Notes: generated by a model from the sequence alone, not told the origin. Positions 40,908 to 52,539 are shown, counted from the stretch's first letter. The stretch: 64,000 nt of DNA from Staphylococcus shinii (GCF_017583065.1 NZ_JAGEVL010000001.1:62001-126000); one strand, 5' to 3'. Program-made: numbers and translations.

Positions 40908-41999
40908 ATGACAGACAAATTAAAAGAATACAGAGATGAGATAGCTGAGATTAACGAAGAGATTTTAGGACTATTATCTAAAAGAGGAAAAATAGCACAA
41001 AAAATAGGTGAGGAAAAACGAAAACAAGGCACGCTTGTATATGATCCTCAACGTGAAAAAGAAATGATTAATCAATTATTAGATAAGAACGAAGGACCAT
41101 TCAATGACAATGTAATCAAACAATTGTTTAAAGAAATCTTTAAAGCCTCTACTGATTTACAAAAATCTGAAAATGAAAAACACTTATATGTATCTAGAAA
41201 ATTAAAACCAGAAGATACTATTGTTCAATTTGATAATGGAGGTATTATTGGAGATGGCAACAAATCTTTTGTATTTGGACCATGTTCAGTAGAATCCCAA
41301 GAACAAGTTGATGCCGTTGCAGCTAATTTACAAGCTAGAGGAGAAAAATTCATTAGAGGTGGGGCGTTTAAACCACGTACATCTCCATATGATTTCCAAG
41401 GATTAGGCGTTGAAGGTCTAAAAATACTTAAAAATACTAAAGATAAATACGGCTTAAATGTCGTAAGTGAAATAGTTAACCCTGCTGACTTTGAAGTAGC
41501 TGATGATTACTTAGATGTATTCCAAATTGGTGCACGTAACATGCAAAACTTTGAATTACTTAAAGAAGCAGGCCGTTCAAACAAACCTGTATTATTAAAG
41601 CGTGGTTTATCAGCTACTATTGAAGAATTTATATATGCAGCTGAATACATCGCATCACAAGGTAATGAAAATATTATCTTATGTGAACGAGGTATCCGCA
41701 CATATGAAAAAGCAACAAGAAATACTTTAGATATTTCTGCTGTACCAATCTTAAAACAAGGTACACACTTACCAGTTATGGTAGATGTTACGCACAGTAC
41801 TGGACGTAAAGATATCATGATCCCAACAGCAAAAGCTGGCTTAGCAGTTGGAGCTGACGGCATTATGGCTGAAGTACATCCTGATCCATCTGTTGCATTA
41901 AGTGATAGTGGTCAACAAATGGACTTCAATGAATTCGATAAATTCTACAATGAAATTAAACCACTTGCAGATATGTATAATAGTAAAAAACTTAAATAA
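40908..41999 (+). CDS. aroA: DAHP synthase with N-terminal chorismate mutase
   Basis: 363 aa. Residues 1-90 form an AroQ-type chorismate mutase ('[19 protein letters not shown]'), residues 100-363 the KDPG-type 3-deoxy-7-phosphoheptulonate synthase ('[11 protein letters not shown]', '[13 protein letters not shown]', '[11 protein letters not shown]', '[14 protein letters not shown]'). It starts the shikimate pathway; the mutase part gives feedback by chorismate or prephenate in relatives. This is aroA in Bacillus naming, not EPSP synthase. ATG 40908 has GAGGTG upstream. Confidence 0.94.
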   Translation: MTDKLKEYRDEIAEINEEILGLLSKRGKIAQKIGEEKRKQGTLVYDPQREKEMINQLLDKNEGPFNDNVIKQLFKEIFKASTDLQKSENEKHLYVSRKLKPEDTIVQFDNGGIIGDGNKSFVFGPCSVESQEQVDAVAANLQARGEKFIRGGAFKPRTSPYDFQGLGVEGLKILKNTKDKYGLNVVSEIVNPADFEVADDYLDVFQIGARNMQNFELLKEAGRSNKPVLLKRGLSATIEEFIYAAEYIASQGNENIILCERGIRTYEKATRNTLDISAVPILKQGTHLPVMVDVTHSTGRKDIMIPTAKAGLAVGADGIMAEVHPDPSVALSDSGQQMDFNEFDKFYNEIKPLADMYNSKKLK

Positions 42000-42090
42000 T
42001 TGTTGCAAAGTTTGAGTTGATATTAATATGAGTTTAAGACAAATTAATTGTCCTGGCTTTAATCATTATATTAGCAGTAACTTAAAGTCC

Positions 42091-42125
42091 CACTACTCAA
42101 TTTATTGAGTTAGTGGTTCTTGTAC
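42091..42125. repeat. Palindromic intergenic repeat, copy 2
   Basis: Inverted copy of the repeat at 16536-16569: CACTACTCAATTTATTGAG then TTAGTGGTTCTT. It is preceded by AAAGTCC (42084-42090). Confidence 0.7.
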
Positions 42126-42181
42126 AAAATCTTTAGCTCATGTAAACCTTTAATCTCTATCAACTGTGGCAATTTTTGCCG

Positions 42182-42238
42182 GAGTGGGACGATGAAACCT
42201 TTTTAAAAATAAATTAGGTTTCTGTCCCACTCTTTTTT
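42182..42238 (+). terminator. Terminator after aroA (GTGGGAC family)
   Basis: GAGTGGGAC (42182-42190) / GTCCCACTC (42224-42232) and GAAACCT/AGGTTTC form a long two-part stem, then T6. This type is common in staphylococci. Confidence 0.88.
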
Positions 42239-42424
42239 GCTTTTTTAGCGACATTGTGATTGATTCTCCTTACGCAAAATTTAGTTTCAAACGTTACAAA
42301 CCATATCATTTTATATCTTTAATTTAATCTAGTTAGATTATAGTAGAAATTTAAAACATATAATATAAACCAGATTTTTAATACTATGAAATGAAAAACA
42401 TTATAACAATCAAAACAAAATGAT

Positions 42425-42452
42425 TTTACATTTTCTAAAAATGTGGTAAACT
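42425..42452 (+). promoter_or_regulatory. Putative ccpA promoter
   Basis: TTTACA (42425-42430), 16-bp spacer, TAAACT (42447-42452). Moderate match; start would be near 42459. Between 42239 and 42424 I see only AT-rich sequence. Confidence 0.5.
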
Positions 42453-42486
42453 TTGAAAATGTTATGAAAACAGATTATAATAATAA

Positions 42487-42500
42487 AGAAATCGCTTTCA
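42487..42500 (+). promoter_or_regulatory. cre site ahead of ccpA
   Basis: AGAAATCGCTTTCA matches the catabolite-responsive element consensus TGWAARCGYTWNCW at most positions and is strongly palindromic. It sits between the promoter and the ribosome site of ccpA, a place suited to autorepression by CcpA. Confidence 0.7.
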
Positions 42501-42511
42501 AGGAGGAAAAT

Positions 42512-43501
42512 ATGACTGTTACAATATATGATGTAGCTAGAGAAGCTAGAGTTTCTATGGCAACCGTTTCTCGTGTTGTTAATGGCAATCAAAATGTTAA
42601 GCCTGAAACACGTGACAAAGTAAATGAAGTTATTAAGAAGTTAAATTATCGTCCAAATGCAGTAGCACGAGGATTAGCAAGTAAACGTACAACAACAGTT
42701 GGCGTAATCATTCCAGATATTTCAAACGTGTATTATTCACAATTAGCACGCGGTTTAGAAGATATCGCAACAATGTATAAATATCATTCTATTATTTCAA
42801 ATTCTGATAATGATCCAAGTAAAGAAAAAGAGATTTTTAATAATCTATTGAGTAAACAGGTAGACGGTATCATTTTCTTAGGAGGTACAATCTCTGAAGA
42901 AATAAAAGATTTAATTAATAAATCTTCAGTACCAGTAGTTGTTTCAGGAACAAATGGTAAAGATGAAGGTATCTCATCAGTTAATATCGATTTCGAAGCT
43001 GCTGCTAAAGAAATAACAGAACACTTAATTGAAAAAGGTGCTAAATCATTCGCCTTTGTAGGTGGAGATTATTCTAAAAAAGCACAAGAAGATGTTTTAG
43101 TAGGATTGAAAGATGTATTGGTTCAACATAAATTAGAATTAGACGAACAATTAATTTTTAATGGCAATGAAACATACAAAGATGGATTACGTGCGTTTGA
43201 ATCGTTAGCATCTGCAGAACCGGACGCAATCTTATCAATCAGTGATGAACAAGCCATTGGCCTTGTACATGCCGCTCAAGATGCTGGCGTAAGTGTACCG
43301 AATGATTTACAAATTGTTAGCTTTAATAATACAAGACTTGTTGAAATGGTTAGGCCACAACTTTCTAGTGTAATTCAACCGTTGTATGATATCGGCGCAG
43401 TTGGTATGAGATTACTTACAAAATATATGAATGAAGAAGACATTGATGAACCTAATGTAATTTTACCTCATAGAATTGAATATAGAGGTACTACAAAATA
43501 A
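42512..43501 (+). CDS. ccpA: Catabolite control protein A
   Basis: 329-aa LacI/GalR-family regulator. The N-terminal helix-turn-helix '[20 protein letters not shown]' and hinge '[12 protein letters not shown]' are followed by the periplasmic-binding-like core. With HPr-Ser-P it binds cre sites to repress or activate carbon genes. The ATG at 42512 follows AAGGAGG; the longer in-frame start at 42443 overlaps the promoter. A cre site lies just upstream. Confidence 0.97.
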   Translation: MTVTIYDVAREARVSMATVSRVVNGNQNVKPETRDKVNEVIKKLNYRPNAVARGLASKRTTTVGVIIPDISNVYYSQLARGLEDIATMYKYHSIISNSDNDPSKEKEIFNNLLSKQVDGIIFLGGTISEEIKDLINKSSVPVVVSGTNGKDEGISSVNIDFEAAAKEITEHLIEKGAKSFAFVGGDYSKKAQEDVLVGLKDVLVQHKLELDEQLIFNGNETYKDGLRAFESLASAEPDAILSISDEQAIGLVHAAQDAGVSVPNDLQIVSFNNTRLVEMVRPQLSSVIQPLYDIGAVGMRLLTKYMNEEDIDEPNVILPHRIEYRGTTK

Positions 43502-43562
43502 TTCATATATTCATTTGGAAATTATAACGTGGGAATGGGGCATAAATATCTATTCTCAAAAT

Positions 43563-43599
43563 AGGAGAGCTAGTCCATTATGGATTAGCTCTCCTTTAT
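43563..43599. terminator. Terminator between ccpA and acuC
   Basis: AGGAGAGCTAGTCCA pairs with TGGATTAGCTCTCCT (one G-T), TTA loop, then TTTAT. It serves ccpA; its AT-flanked ends could also serve the convergent acuC. Confidence 0.75.
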
Positions 43600-43800
43600 A
43601 TTTAAAAACTTACGATTAAACTGTATATACTTGCCGGCGATATATTATGATTTGAGGCTGTATACTCATACATTATTCCGAACAATAGTTATGTTAAAAA
43701 ATTCCAGGAAATAAAGAAAACCGCCAATTCAGATTAATATATAGATTGACGGCTATTTTACTTCCAAAAATCTTTACGTTTCAACTTAATAATTGTAATT

Positions 43801-44958
43801 TTATTTAAACCAGCTCAACACTTTTTGAGCATGCTTCATATTAATCTCACTTATTTCTTTTCTTCGAGGTATTTCTATATAATTCTCTTTATCATCACTC
43901 CAATTAGCAGGTAGTTCACAAGTAGCATAAGGCTGCCATTTAGTAAGCCATCGTTCTGGAAGATCACCCGTTGGAGGCTGTTCATCTATTAAAGCTAAAA
44001 ATACATGTGACCATGCACGGGGCACAACTTTCCAAATATTATAGCCGCCGCCACCAAACATGATTACCTTGCCTTGAGTATATGTATCAGCAAGTGATTT
44101 GATAATATAAGGTATTTCATAAAGCGTATTTAATGTACAGCTCATATGTGTGAGTGGATCAAGGTAATGTACATCCACACCATGTACACTTACGATAATA
44201 TCTGGTTTAAATGATGTTACAACAGGTTCAATAGTTTGTTTAAAAACATCTAAAAAGGATTGATCCTCTGTATAAGGTTCTAACGGAATATTAACCGTAT
44301 AGCCGAATCCTTTTTCAGTACCACGTTCTGTATAATGTCCTGAACCTGGAAATAAAAATTTTCCTGTTTCATGTATGGAATAGATTAAAGATTGATCGTT
44401 AGTGTAGAAACTCCATTGCGTGCCATCGCCATGGTGAGCATCTGTATCTATACATAGCACACGTTGATTATATTTTTTTATTAAATATGAAATTGTAATG
44501 GCCACATCATTATAAATACAAAATCCATTTGCACGTCCAGGAAGACTATGGTGTAAACCACCACCTAAATGACAACCGTTTGTTAACGTACCGTTCATAA
44601 TTTGGTCTGCTAAGTTCAACGCACCACCAACTATACGTGCACTATGCTTATGCATCATTCTAAATTGAAGTGTATCTTCACCATCTAAGCCATATTTTTT
44701 AGCCTCAGTTTCATTTAAAATACCGTGAGAAGCATGCCTTATTGCTTGTATATAATCGTATGAGTGTATCAATGATAACTCATCATCTGTTGCAATTCTA
44801 GGTGATATAACGTGATGTTGCTTTAAATATCCTAATTCCATAAGTAATTCTGTCGTTAATTTTAATCTCATTTGGTTAAATGGATGTTTATTACTAAAGC
44901 GATATTGTAAAAGTTCATTAGCGTAAACATAGCCCGTTGTTTGTTGCATATTACTCAT
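43801..44958 (-). CDS. acuC: Histone-deacetylase-family protein AcuC
   Basis: 385-aa zinc deacetylase. Active-site blocks: 'GGGLHHSLPGRANGFC', 'VLCIDTDAHHGDGTQ', 'VSVHGVDVHYLDPL' and 'GGGGYNIW'. In Bacillus AcuC deacetylates acetyl-CoA synthetase, reversing AcuA. The ATG at 44958 has GGGGAG upstream; the gene follows acuA by 13 nt. Confidence 0.94.
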   Translation of the reverse strand: MSNMQQTTGYVYANELLQYRFSNKHPFNQMRLKLTTELLMELGYLKQHHVISPRIATDDELSLIHSYDYIQAIRHASHGILNETEAKKYGLDGEDTLQFRMMHKHSARIVGGALNLADQIMNGTLTNGCHLGGGLHHSLPGRANGFCIYNDVAITISYLIKKYNQRVLCIDTDAHHGDGTQWSFYTNDQSLIYSIHETGKFLFPGSGHYTERGTEKGFGYTVNIPLEPYTEDQSFLDVFKQTIEPVVTSFKPDIIVSVHGVDVHYLDPLTHMSCTLNTLYEIPYIIKSLADTYTQGKVIMFGGGGYNIWKVVPRAWSHVFLALIDEQPPTGDLPERWLTKWQPYATCELPANWSDDKENYIEIPRRKEISEINMKHAQKVLSWFK

Positions 44959-44971
44959 ATTTTTCTCCCCT

Positions 44972-45604
44972 TTAAAAGAAAAATCGATTCATGAATCTAA
45001 TGTCATCAAATGCTTGTAGTTGGTTAATAGAAATTCTTGAACCGATTCTAGCCATCAAACAATTTGCTGGATGACTCGTAATTTCTGGATCGTCTGTTGC
45101 AAAAATTTCAAGGCCCCCATAACCCATAAGTTTTTGCATTAATTTTTTATATTCATATACATCGAGACCAGAATTTTTTAAATCCCAGTGCCAATAATAT
45201 TCTGTCGTTAATACAATATAGTCTTCATATTCATCTGCAGAGAGACTAATTTTAATTAATTCACTTCCTAAATGTAAATGCCTATAGGGTAAACTGATTT
45301 CAATAGCCCCTAATTCTATTAAATATTCTAAATTACCACTCGACCATCTTTCTAATGGATCGGGATAATGAAAAGTGACATATCCAACAATGTGTTGATC
45401 TTTACGTAATATAAATATTCTTCCTTCTTCTAATTCACTGATTTCTTTGACTGCTTCAAATTGATCTTTCGGCGGACGAAATGCAGATAAACCTTGATCA
45501 AATGTCATTTGATCAAGTGTGCTACATGGAATAGGCCCTTCTATGACAAACTGTCCTTCGTCTAACTGATATGTTTGAGATTGATACGTTTTAATATGTT
45601 TCAT
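44972..45604 (-). CDS. acuA: Protein acetyltransferase AcuA
   Basis: 210-aa GNAT-fold protein. 'IFILRKDQHIVGYVTFHYPD' and 'EISLPYRHLHLGSELIKISL' form the acetyl-CoA-binding core. It acetylates the active-site Lys of AcsA and switches it off. The ATG at 45604 has GGAGTG 5 nt ahead; an upstream in-frame start adds seven residues without a site. It is divergent from acsA. Confidence 0.92.
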   Translation of the reverse strand: MKHIKTYQSQTYQLDEGQFVIEGPIPCSTLDQMTFDQGLSAFRPPKDQFEAVKEISELEEGRIFILRKDQHIVGYVTFHYPDPLERWSSGNLEYLIELGAIEISLPYRHLHLGSELIKISLSADEYEDYIVLTTEYYWHWDLKNSGLDVYEYKKLMQKLMGYGGLEIFATDDPEITSHPANCLMARIGSRISINQLQAFDDIRFMNRFFF

Positions 45605-45692
45605 TTTTTCACTCCAAACTACCACATGGGTATTCTGTAATCAATCTTATCATTTATATTATAAGTGATAATTGAATAAAGCAACATATAAA

Positions 45693-45706
45693 TGAATTCG
45701 CTTACA
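45693..45706. promoter_or_regulatory. cre site between acuA and acsA
   Basis: TGAATTCGCTTACA agrees with the cre consensus at 12 of 14 positions. It lies 9 nt upstream of the acsA -35 box and between the two divergent promoters, so CcpA could act on both. Confidence 0.65.
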
Positions 45707-45715
45707 CTAATTATT

Positions 45716-45744
45716 TTGAAAATTTTGAAAATGTTAGTTATAAT
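45716..45744 (+). promoter_or_regulatory. acsA promoter
   Basis: TTGAAA (45716-45721), 17-bp spacer, TATAAT (45739-45744): a near-consensus sigma-A promoter 40 nt before the acsA start. Confidence 0.8.
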
Positions 45745-45784
45745 AATTTTTGAAGAGACGATTTCATTCAGAGGGGGATTTAAA

Positions 45785-47494
45785 ATGAAAGTAGAAGTAT
45801 ATAAAGGGGAAAGTGGAGATTTTAACCTTCAAGACTATGAAAAAGAATATAACCAATTTGATTGGAAAGAGGTAGAAAAGTCGTTTTCATGGTATGAGAC
45901 AGGAAATGTGAATATGGCACATGAATGTATTGACCGTCATGTGGATGAAGGCAAAGGGGAAAAAATTGCTTTACATTATAAAGATGATCAACGCAAAGAA
46001 AGTTATACTTTTAACGAAATGAAAGCAAATGCTAATAAAGCAGCAAACGTGCTTAAAGATAAAGCTAATGTCGAAAAAGGAGATCGTGTTTTTGTATTTA
46101 TGCCAAGAACACCGGAACTCTATTTTGCTCTTTTTGGGACTTTAAAAATTGGTGCCATCGTCGGGCCATTATTTGAAGCATTTATGGAAAAAGCTGTAGG
46201 AGATAGATTAGAGAATAGTGAAGCTAAAGTTATAATTACTACAAATGCATTATTACCTAGAATACCAAAAGATAAATTACCACATTTAGAAACAATCGTC
46301 GTTGTAGATGATGAGGTAGATAACGCATACGTTGATTTTAATACTGAATTTAAGCAAGCAAGTGATCAATTTGATACTGAATGGTTATCCTTAGATGATG
46401 GCTTAATCTTACATTACACATCGGGTTCTACAGGACAACCTAAAGGTGTATTACATGCCCAAAAAGCCATGTTATTACATTATATCTCTGGTAAATATGT
46501 ATTAGATTTTAAAGACGATGATGTTTATTGGTGTACTGCTGATCCAGGATGGGTAACTGGTACATCTTATGGAATATTTAGTCCTTGGTTAAACGGTGTC
46601 ACAAACTGTATTGCGGGTGGCAGATTCTCACCTGAAGCTTGGTATGGTATGATTGAAGAATTTAAAGTAACTATATGGTATACAGCGCCGACAGCATTAA
46701 GAATGTTAATGAGCGCAGGCGATGACATTATTGAAAAATTTGATTTATCATCTGTTAAAAGTATCTTATCCGTTGGTGAGCCATTAAACCCTGAAGTCAT
46801 CAAATGGGCTAAAGACGTCTTTGGTAAACGTGTATTAGACACTTGGTGGATGACTGAAACTGGTGGCCATATGATAGTTAATTATCCTTCTATGGATGTT
46901 AAATTAGGTTCTATGGGTAAACCGTTGCCTGGTGTAGAAGCAACAATTATTGATGATCAAGGAAATGAATTACCACCAAATAGAATGGGCAATCTTGCGA
47001 TTAAAAAAGGTTGGCCATCAATGATGATTTCTATTTGGAAAAATCCTGAAAAATACGATTCCTATTTCATTGGTGACTGGTACGTATCAGGTGATTCTGC
47101 TTATAAAGATGAAGATGGATATTTTTGGTTCCAAGGTCGTGTAGATGATGTAATTATGACGGCGGGAGAACGCGTTGGCCCATTTGAAGTGGAGTCTAAA
47201 TTAGTAGAACATGAAGCAGTAGCTGAAGCGGGTGTCATTGGTAAACCTGATCCTGTTAGAGGTGAGATTATTAAAGCGTTCGTTGCATTACGTCCTGAAT
47301 ATGACGAATCAGATGAATTGAAAGAAGAAATTCGTAAATTTGTTAAAGAAGGATTAGCTGCGCATGCTGCACCAAGAGAGATTGAGTTTAAAGATAAGTT
47401 ACCAAAAACACGTTCAGGAAAAATTATGCGCCGTGTACTTAAAGCATGGGAACTTGATTTACCAGAAGGCGATTTAAGTACAATGGAAGATTAA
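45785..47494 (+). CDS. acsA: Acetyl-CoA synthetase
   Basis: 569-aa AMP-forming ligase of the AcsA type. P-loop-like 'LHYTSGSTGQPKGVLH', 'WWMTETGGHMI', 'YVSGDSAYKDEDGYFWFQGR' and C-terminal 'PKTRSGKIMRR', whose Lys is the AcuA target. It activates acetate for growth after glucose. The ATG at 45785 follows AGAGGGGG; the upstream in-frame extension covers the promoter and was rejected. Confidence 0.96.
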   Translation: MKVEVYKGESGDFNLQDYEKEYNQFDWKEVEKSFSWYETGNVNMAHECIDRHVDEGKGEKIALHYKDDQRKESYTFNEMKANANKAANVLKDKANVEKGDRVFVFMPRTPELYFALFGTLKIGAIVGPLFEAFMEKAVGDRLENSEAKVIITTNALLPRIPKDKLPHLETIVVVDDEVDNAYVDFNTEFKQASDQFDTEWLSLDDGLILHYTSGSTGQPKGVLHAQKAMLLHYISGKYVLDFKDDDVYWCTADPGWVTGTSYGIFSPWLNGVTNCIAGGRFSPEAWYGMIEEFKVTIWYTAPTALRMLMSAGDDIIEKFDLSSVKSILSVGEPLNPEVIKWAKDVFGKRVLDTWWMTETGGHMIVNYPSMDVKLGSMGKPLPGVEATIIDDQGNELPPNRMGNLAIKKGWPSMMISIWKNPEKYDSYFIGDWYVSGDSAYKDEDGYFWFQGRVDDVIMTAGERVGPFEVESKLVEHEAVAEAGVIGKPDPVRGEIIKAFVALRPEYDESDELKEEIRKFVKEGLAAHAAPREIEFKDKLPKTRSGKIMRRVLKAWELDLPEGDLSTMED

Positions 47495-47567
47495 ATAAAG
47501 GTTTTTTTCAAAATATAACGAATTGTAATTTAACATTAAGTTACATTCAAACTACTAAACTTAAACT

Positions 47568-47610
47568 ACCTTTATATCTCTTGTGACTTTAAGAGATATA
47601 AAGGTTTTTT
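47568..47610 (+). terminator. Terminator after acsA
   Basis: Perfect 15-bp stem (acctttatatctctt / aagagatataaaggt), 8-nt loop, followed by a T-run. Confidence 0.9.
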
Positions 47611-47670
47611 CTGTGAGAAAATAAATTAGTTTCTATGTATACTAAAGTTTTATTATTACACTATAGTTGA

Positions 47671-47684
47671 TGAAAGCGCTGTCT
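47671..47684 (+). promoter_or_regulatory. cre site upstream of fhs
   Basis: TGAAAGCGCTGTCT fits the cre consensus at 13 of 14 positions. It lies 130 nt before the fhs start. The fhs promoter itself is not clear to me. Confidence 0.7.
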
Positions 47685-47814
47685 ATAAAAGTCGACAACG
47701 CAACTTAAGTTGGTTAATATAATGTATGTAAGGATTTATTTTTGTCAGTAGTATATATGATAAATATATAGTGATTATTGATTTAAAAATTAATTTTAGA
47801 AGGGGCGAATGAAT

Positions 47815-49482
47815 TTGACACATTTATCTGATTTAGATATTGCAAATCAATCTACATTAAAACCAATTGGGGAAATTGCAGAGAAAGTTGGTATCCCAGC
47901 GGATGCACTAGAACCTTATGGTCATTACAAAGCAAAGATTGATATTAATCAAGTTCAACAAAAAAATGGTAAAGGTAAAGTAGTCTTAGTAACGGCTATG
48001 AGTCCAACACCAGCAGGTGAAGGCAAATCAACAGTTACAGTTGGCTTAGCTGATGCATTTAACCAGCTTAAACAAAATGTAATGGTTGCATTACGTGAGC
48101 CCGCATTAGGGCCAACCTTTGGTATTAAAGGCGGCGCCACTGGAGGTGGTTATGCTCAAGTTCTACCTATGGAAGACATCAATCTACATTTTAATGGGGA
48201 TTTCCATGCGATTACGACAGCAAATAATGCACTATCAGCATTTATTGATAACCATATCCATCAGGGTAATGAGCTAGAAATAGATCAAAGACGTATCGAG
48301 TGGAAACGTGTATTAGATATGAATGATCGTGCGTTACGTAATGTAATTGTTGGTTTAGGAGGCCCGACTCAAGGTGTACCACGTGAAGATGGCTTCAATA
48401 TTACTGTAGCATCTGAAATCATGGCGATCCTTTGTTTAGCTACTGATATAAATGATTTGAAAGCAAAAATTAGTAATATCACAATTGGGTATACACGTGC
48501 ACGTAAACCAGTGACAGTAGCAGACTTAAAAGTTGAAGGCGCAATAGCTATGATTTTGAAAGATGCGATAAAACCTAACCTTGTACAAACTATTGAAGGC
48601 ACACCGGCACTTGTACACGGTGGACCATTTGCTAATATTGCACACGGTTGTAATTCAATATTAGCTACTGAGACCGCTAGAGATTTAGCGGATATTGTTG
48701 TCACAGAAGCAGGATTTGGATCTGATTTAGGTGCAGAAAAATTCATTAATATTAAGGCACGTGAAGCAGGCTTTGAACCTTCAGCAGTTGTTGTTGTTGC
48801 AACTATCCGTGCTATTAAGATGCACGGGGGTGTAGGTAAAGATAACTTAAAAGAAGAAAATGTAGAAGCTTTGAAATCCGGTATTGTTAACTTAGATCGT
48901 CATGTTAAGAATGTTAGGAAATATGGCTTAGAACCTGTTGTAGCATTAAACGCCTTTGTACATGATACAGATGCAGAAACAGAATTTGTACAACAATGGG
49001 CAAAAGAAAATGGAGTTCGTCTTGCTTTAACTGAAGTATGGGAAAAAGGTGGCAAAGGCGGTATTGATTTAGCTAACGAGGTTTTAGAAGTTATTGAACA
49101 GCCCCAAACATTTAAACATCTATATGAGTTAGAACAACCTTTAGAAGATAAAATCGAAACGATTGTTAAAGAAATTTATGGTGGTTCAAAAGTGACATTT
49201 AGCAGTAAAGCGCAAAAACAATTACAGCAATTTAAAGAAAATGGTTGGGACCATTACCCAATTTGTATGGCTAAAACGCAATACTCATTTAGTGACGATG
49301 CTACACAAATAGGTGCGCCTGAAGATTTTGAAATTACAATTCGAGAATTAGAAGCTAAAACTGGTGCAGGATTTATTGTAGCACTTACAGGTGCTATTAT
49401 GACTATGCCTGGATTACCTAAGAAACCAGCAGCTTTAAACATGGATGTAACTGATGATGGTCACGCAGTTGGATTATTCTAA
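47815..49482 (+). CDS. fhs: Formate--tetrahydrofolate ligase
   Basis: 555 aa, with the P-loop '[16 protein letters not shown]', '[20 protein letters not shown]' and '[13 protein letters not shown]'. It makes 10-formyl-THF from formate and ATP, linking formate to purine and fMet synthesis. TTG 47815 was chosen as start (9 nt after GGGG, giving 555 aa); ATG 47809 is only 3 nt from the site. A cre site lies upstream. Confidence 0.94.
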   Translation: MTHLSDLDIANQSTLKPIGEIAEKVGIPADALEPYGHYKAKIDINQVQQKNGKGKVVLVTAMSPTPAGEGKSTVTVGLADAFNQLKQNVMVALREPALGPTFGIKGGATGGGYAQVLPMEDINLHFNGDFHAITTANNALSAFIDNHIHQGNELEIDQRRIEWKRVLDMNDRALRNVIVGLGGPTQGVPREDGFNITVASEIMAILCLATDINDLKAKISNITIGYTRARKPVTVADLKVEGAIAMILKDAIKPNLVQTIEGTPALVHGGPFANIAHGCNSILATETARDLADIVVTEAGFGSDLGAEKFINIKAREAGFEPSAVVVVATIRAIKMHGGVGKDNLKEENVEALKSGIVNLDRHVKNVRKYGLEPVVALNAFVHDTDAETEFVQQWAKENGVRLALTEVWEKGGKGGIDLANEVLEVIEQPQTFKHLYELEQPLEDKIETIVKEIYGGSKVTFSSKAQKQLQQFKENGWDHYPICMAKTQYSFSDDATQIGAPEDFEITIRELEAKTGAGFIVALTGAIMTMPGLPKKPAALNMDVTDDGHAVGLF

Positions 49483-49615
49483 TATTAATAATAATTGATA
49501 TTATGTATGTTGCAATTTAGCATAAATAAATATTTGAAATAATTAAACTTTCATATTTATGTTAAGTAACAATGTATTTTAATGTGGTTAATACCAAAAA
49601 AATAATATTTATAAA

Positions 49616-49665
49616 GGGAGTAGGACTAAAATCATTTGATAATCTATGATTTTAGTCCTACTCCC
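49616..49665. terminator. Shared terminator between fhs and sgtA
   Basis: Perfect 20-bp stem GGGAGTAGGACTAAAATCAT (49616-49635) with its complement at 49646-49665, loop 10 nt, AT-rich on both sides, between convergent genes. Confidence 0.85.
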
Positions 49666-49699
49666 TTAAATTTTACTATAGCAATTTAAATTAAAAAGT

Positions 49700-50599
49700 T
49701 TATTTTGATAATAAGTGTTGAGGGATATTAAATTTTTCAGCCCGCTTGTAATCGTATTCTGTGATTTTTCTTTCTACTAACATACGCTTTAATACATAAT
49801 GTTGTCTGTCTAGTCCAACTTGAATTTCTGCATTAGATTTTAAAGTGCCATTTTCCTCGTAGGGCGTATAAAAATAAGGGCTTTGTAATAATCCTACTAA
49901 ATAGGCTGATTCAGCAATATTTAAGTCTGATGTCGGTTTCCCAAATAAACTATACGAAGCTGAAGCGATGCCGGATATGTTTGAGCCGTTATAATCACGA
50001 CCAAATGGCACAATATTTAAGTATGTATATATAATTTCATCTTTGGTCAATAATTTTTCTGCTCTCATGGATAAGACTAACTCGTTTGCTTTGCGATTGT
50101 ATGTTTTTTCGTTTGATAGTAATTGATTCTTAACAAGTTGTTGCGTTATTGTACTGCCACCAGTAGCAGTTTCTGTATTAAAAACGTCTTGGCCAACTGC
50201 TCGAATCAATGCTTTAGGTAAAATACCATTATGCCTAAAAAACAAACTATCTTCCGAAGCGGTTAATGCTTTAATAACATTTTTATTTACATTTTTAGGG
50301 CCAACAATTAGAGTGTTCATGGATTCGTTATACTCAGTTAAAATATGTTTATTGTCGTAATCTATATCTTGACTACCCGGTATGTAAAGTAGTTTAAGTC
50401 TTAAATCATCGTCAGACATATGAATTGCTTCTTTTGTGATACTTTGAAAATAAAAAACAGTAATTGCTAATATGATCACCGAGGTACATGTTAGAATCGC
50501 AAACAAGCCGATGAAAATATGTTTTAATTTTTTATAGATGTTTTCAAATTTATCAAACCGTGACGATTGGTATTGACTATCAACTCTTTGATGCGTCAT
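49700..50599 (-). CDS. sgtA: Monofunctional peptidoglycan glycosyltransferase SgtA
   Basis: 299-aa GT51 glycosyltransferase. One membrane helix (about residues 32-51) is followed by the catalytic domain with 'ASEDSLFFRHNG' (catalytic Glu), 'GGSTITQQLVKN' and 'YLNIVPFGRDYNG'. It polymerises lipid II into glycan strands and has no transpeptidase domain. The location beside tyrS fits SgtA rather than SgtB of S. aureus; that choice is partly from memory. Confidence 0.82.
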   Translation of the reverse strand: MTHQRVDSQYQSSRFDKFENIYKKLKHIFIGLFAILTCTSVIILAITVFYFQSITKEAIHMSDDDLRLKLLYIPGSQDIDYDNKHILTEYNESMNTLIVGPKNVNKNVIKALTASEDSLFFRHNGILPKALIRAVGQDVFNTETATGGSTITQQLVKNQLLSNEKTYNRKANELVLSMRAEKLLTKDEIIYTYLNIVPFGRDYNGSNISGIASASYSLFGKPTSDLNIAESAYLVGLLQSPYFYTPYEENGTLKSNAEIQVGLDRQHYVLKRMLVERKITEYDYKRAEKFNIPQHLLSK

Positions 50600-50644
50600 A
50601 TAGAACCTCCTTACGTATGCAATATTATAACATAAATTAACATA

Positions 50645-50673
50645 TTGACTTTTAAATTATAGTTACTTATAAT
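50645..50673 (+). promoter_or_regulatory. tyrS promoter
   Basis: TTGACT (50645-50650), 17-bp spacer, TATAAT (50668-50673); transcription would start near 50680. Confidence 0.85.
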
Positions 50674-50679
50674 TAGTAT

Positions 50680-50904
50680 CAATTCGATATCGTTTTTGGA
50701 TAAAGGAGAAGTAACTTCTTGTGTTATCTTCAGAGAGTTAGTGGTTGTTGTGAACTAACGTTACGCATTTTGTGAATACACCTTATTAATCAAAGTAATC
50801 CAAACGTTTTAGTTAATGAACGTATCATTAATAAAGTTGTTCGACTTAAGTATGGTGGTACCGTGCGCATGCGCCCTTACATTAATTTGTAGGGGCGCTT
50901 TTTT
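50680..50904 (+). ncRNA. T-box riboswitch of tyrS
   Basis: Stem-I block 'cagagagttagtggttgttg', specifier context 'gtgaaTACacc' giving Tyr codon TAC at 50777-50779, T-box TGGTGGTACCG at 50853-50863, then a terminator GCGCCCTTACA/TGTAGGGGCGC (50871-50898, one T-G pair) with T6. It senses uncharged tRNA-Tyr. Confidence 0.94.
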
Positions 50905-50934
50905 AATTTTAAAAAAGATAGCCATTATATTTAA

Positions 50935-52248
<1,314 letters not shown>

Positions 52249-52258
52249 TAATTTTTAT

Positions 52259-52297
52259 GCAGCAGTCTATTAGAATCTAGTAGATTGCTGCTTTATT
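52259..52297 (+). terminator. Terminator after tyrS
   Basis: GCAGCAGTCTA pairs with TAGATTGCTGC (one G-T), inner TAGA/CTAG region, then TTTATT. Confidence 0.85.
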
Positions 52298-52448
52298 AAT
52301 ATAGTTAGATTTGTGTGTTAAGTGCATATCAAACTTGTATTAAGGTTGGATAAAACGAAATTTAATTTTTTACTGTACTAATATAGGAGATACACGGTGA
52401 ATATTGTGTGGAAGGTAATATCTTTGTAAATATAAATAAAATAACTAT

Positions 52449-52506
52449 AAAAAAGATGTGCAAAGGAGACAAAATCGAGAGCGGTTTGTGCAGTCCTAAG
52501 CACATC
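52449..52506 (-). terminator. Terminator of htrA
   Basis: On the minus strand GATGTGC...GCACATC closes a long imperfect stem, followed by a T-run. It lies 30 nt past the htrA stop. Confidence 0.75.
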
Positions 52507-52539
52507 ATATTTAATGATTTACAAATATCTTAGATGGGA

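Noticed and set aside
42443..42511. 23-residue N-terminal extension of CcpA
   Set aside because: It overlaps the promoter and cre site, and the internal ATG has a strong AAGGAGG.
45755..45768. Second cre-like site just before acsA (TGAAATCGTCTCTT on minus strand)
   Set aside because: Only 11 of 14 positions fit; the site at 45693 is better, so this one was not listed.
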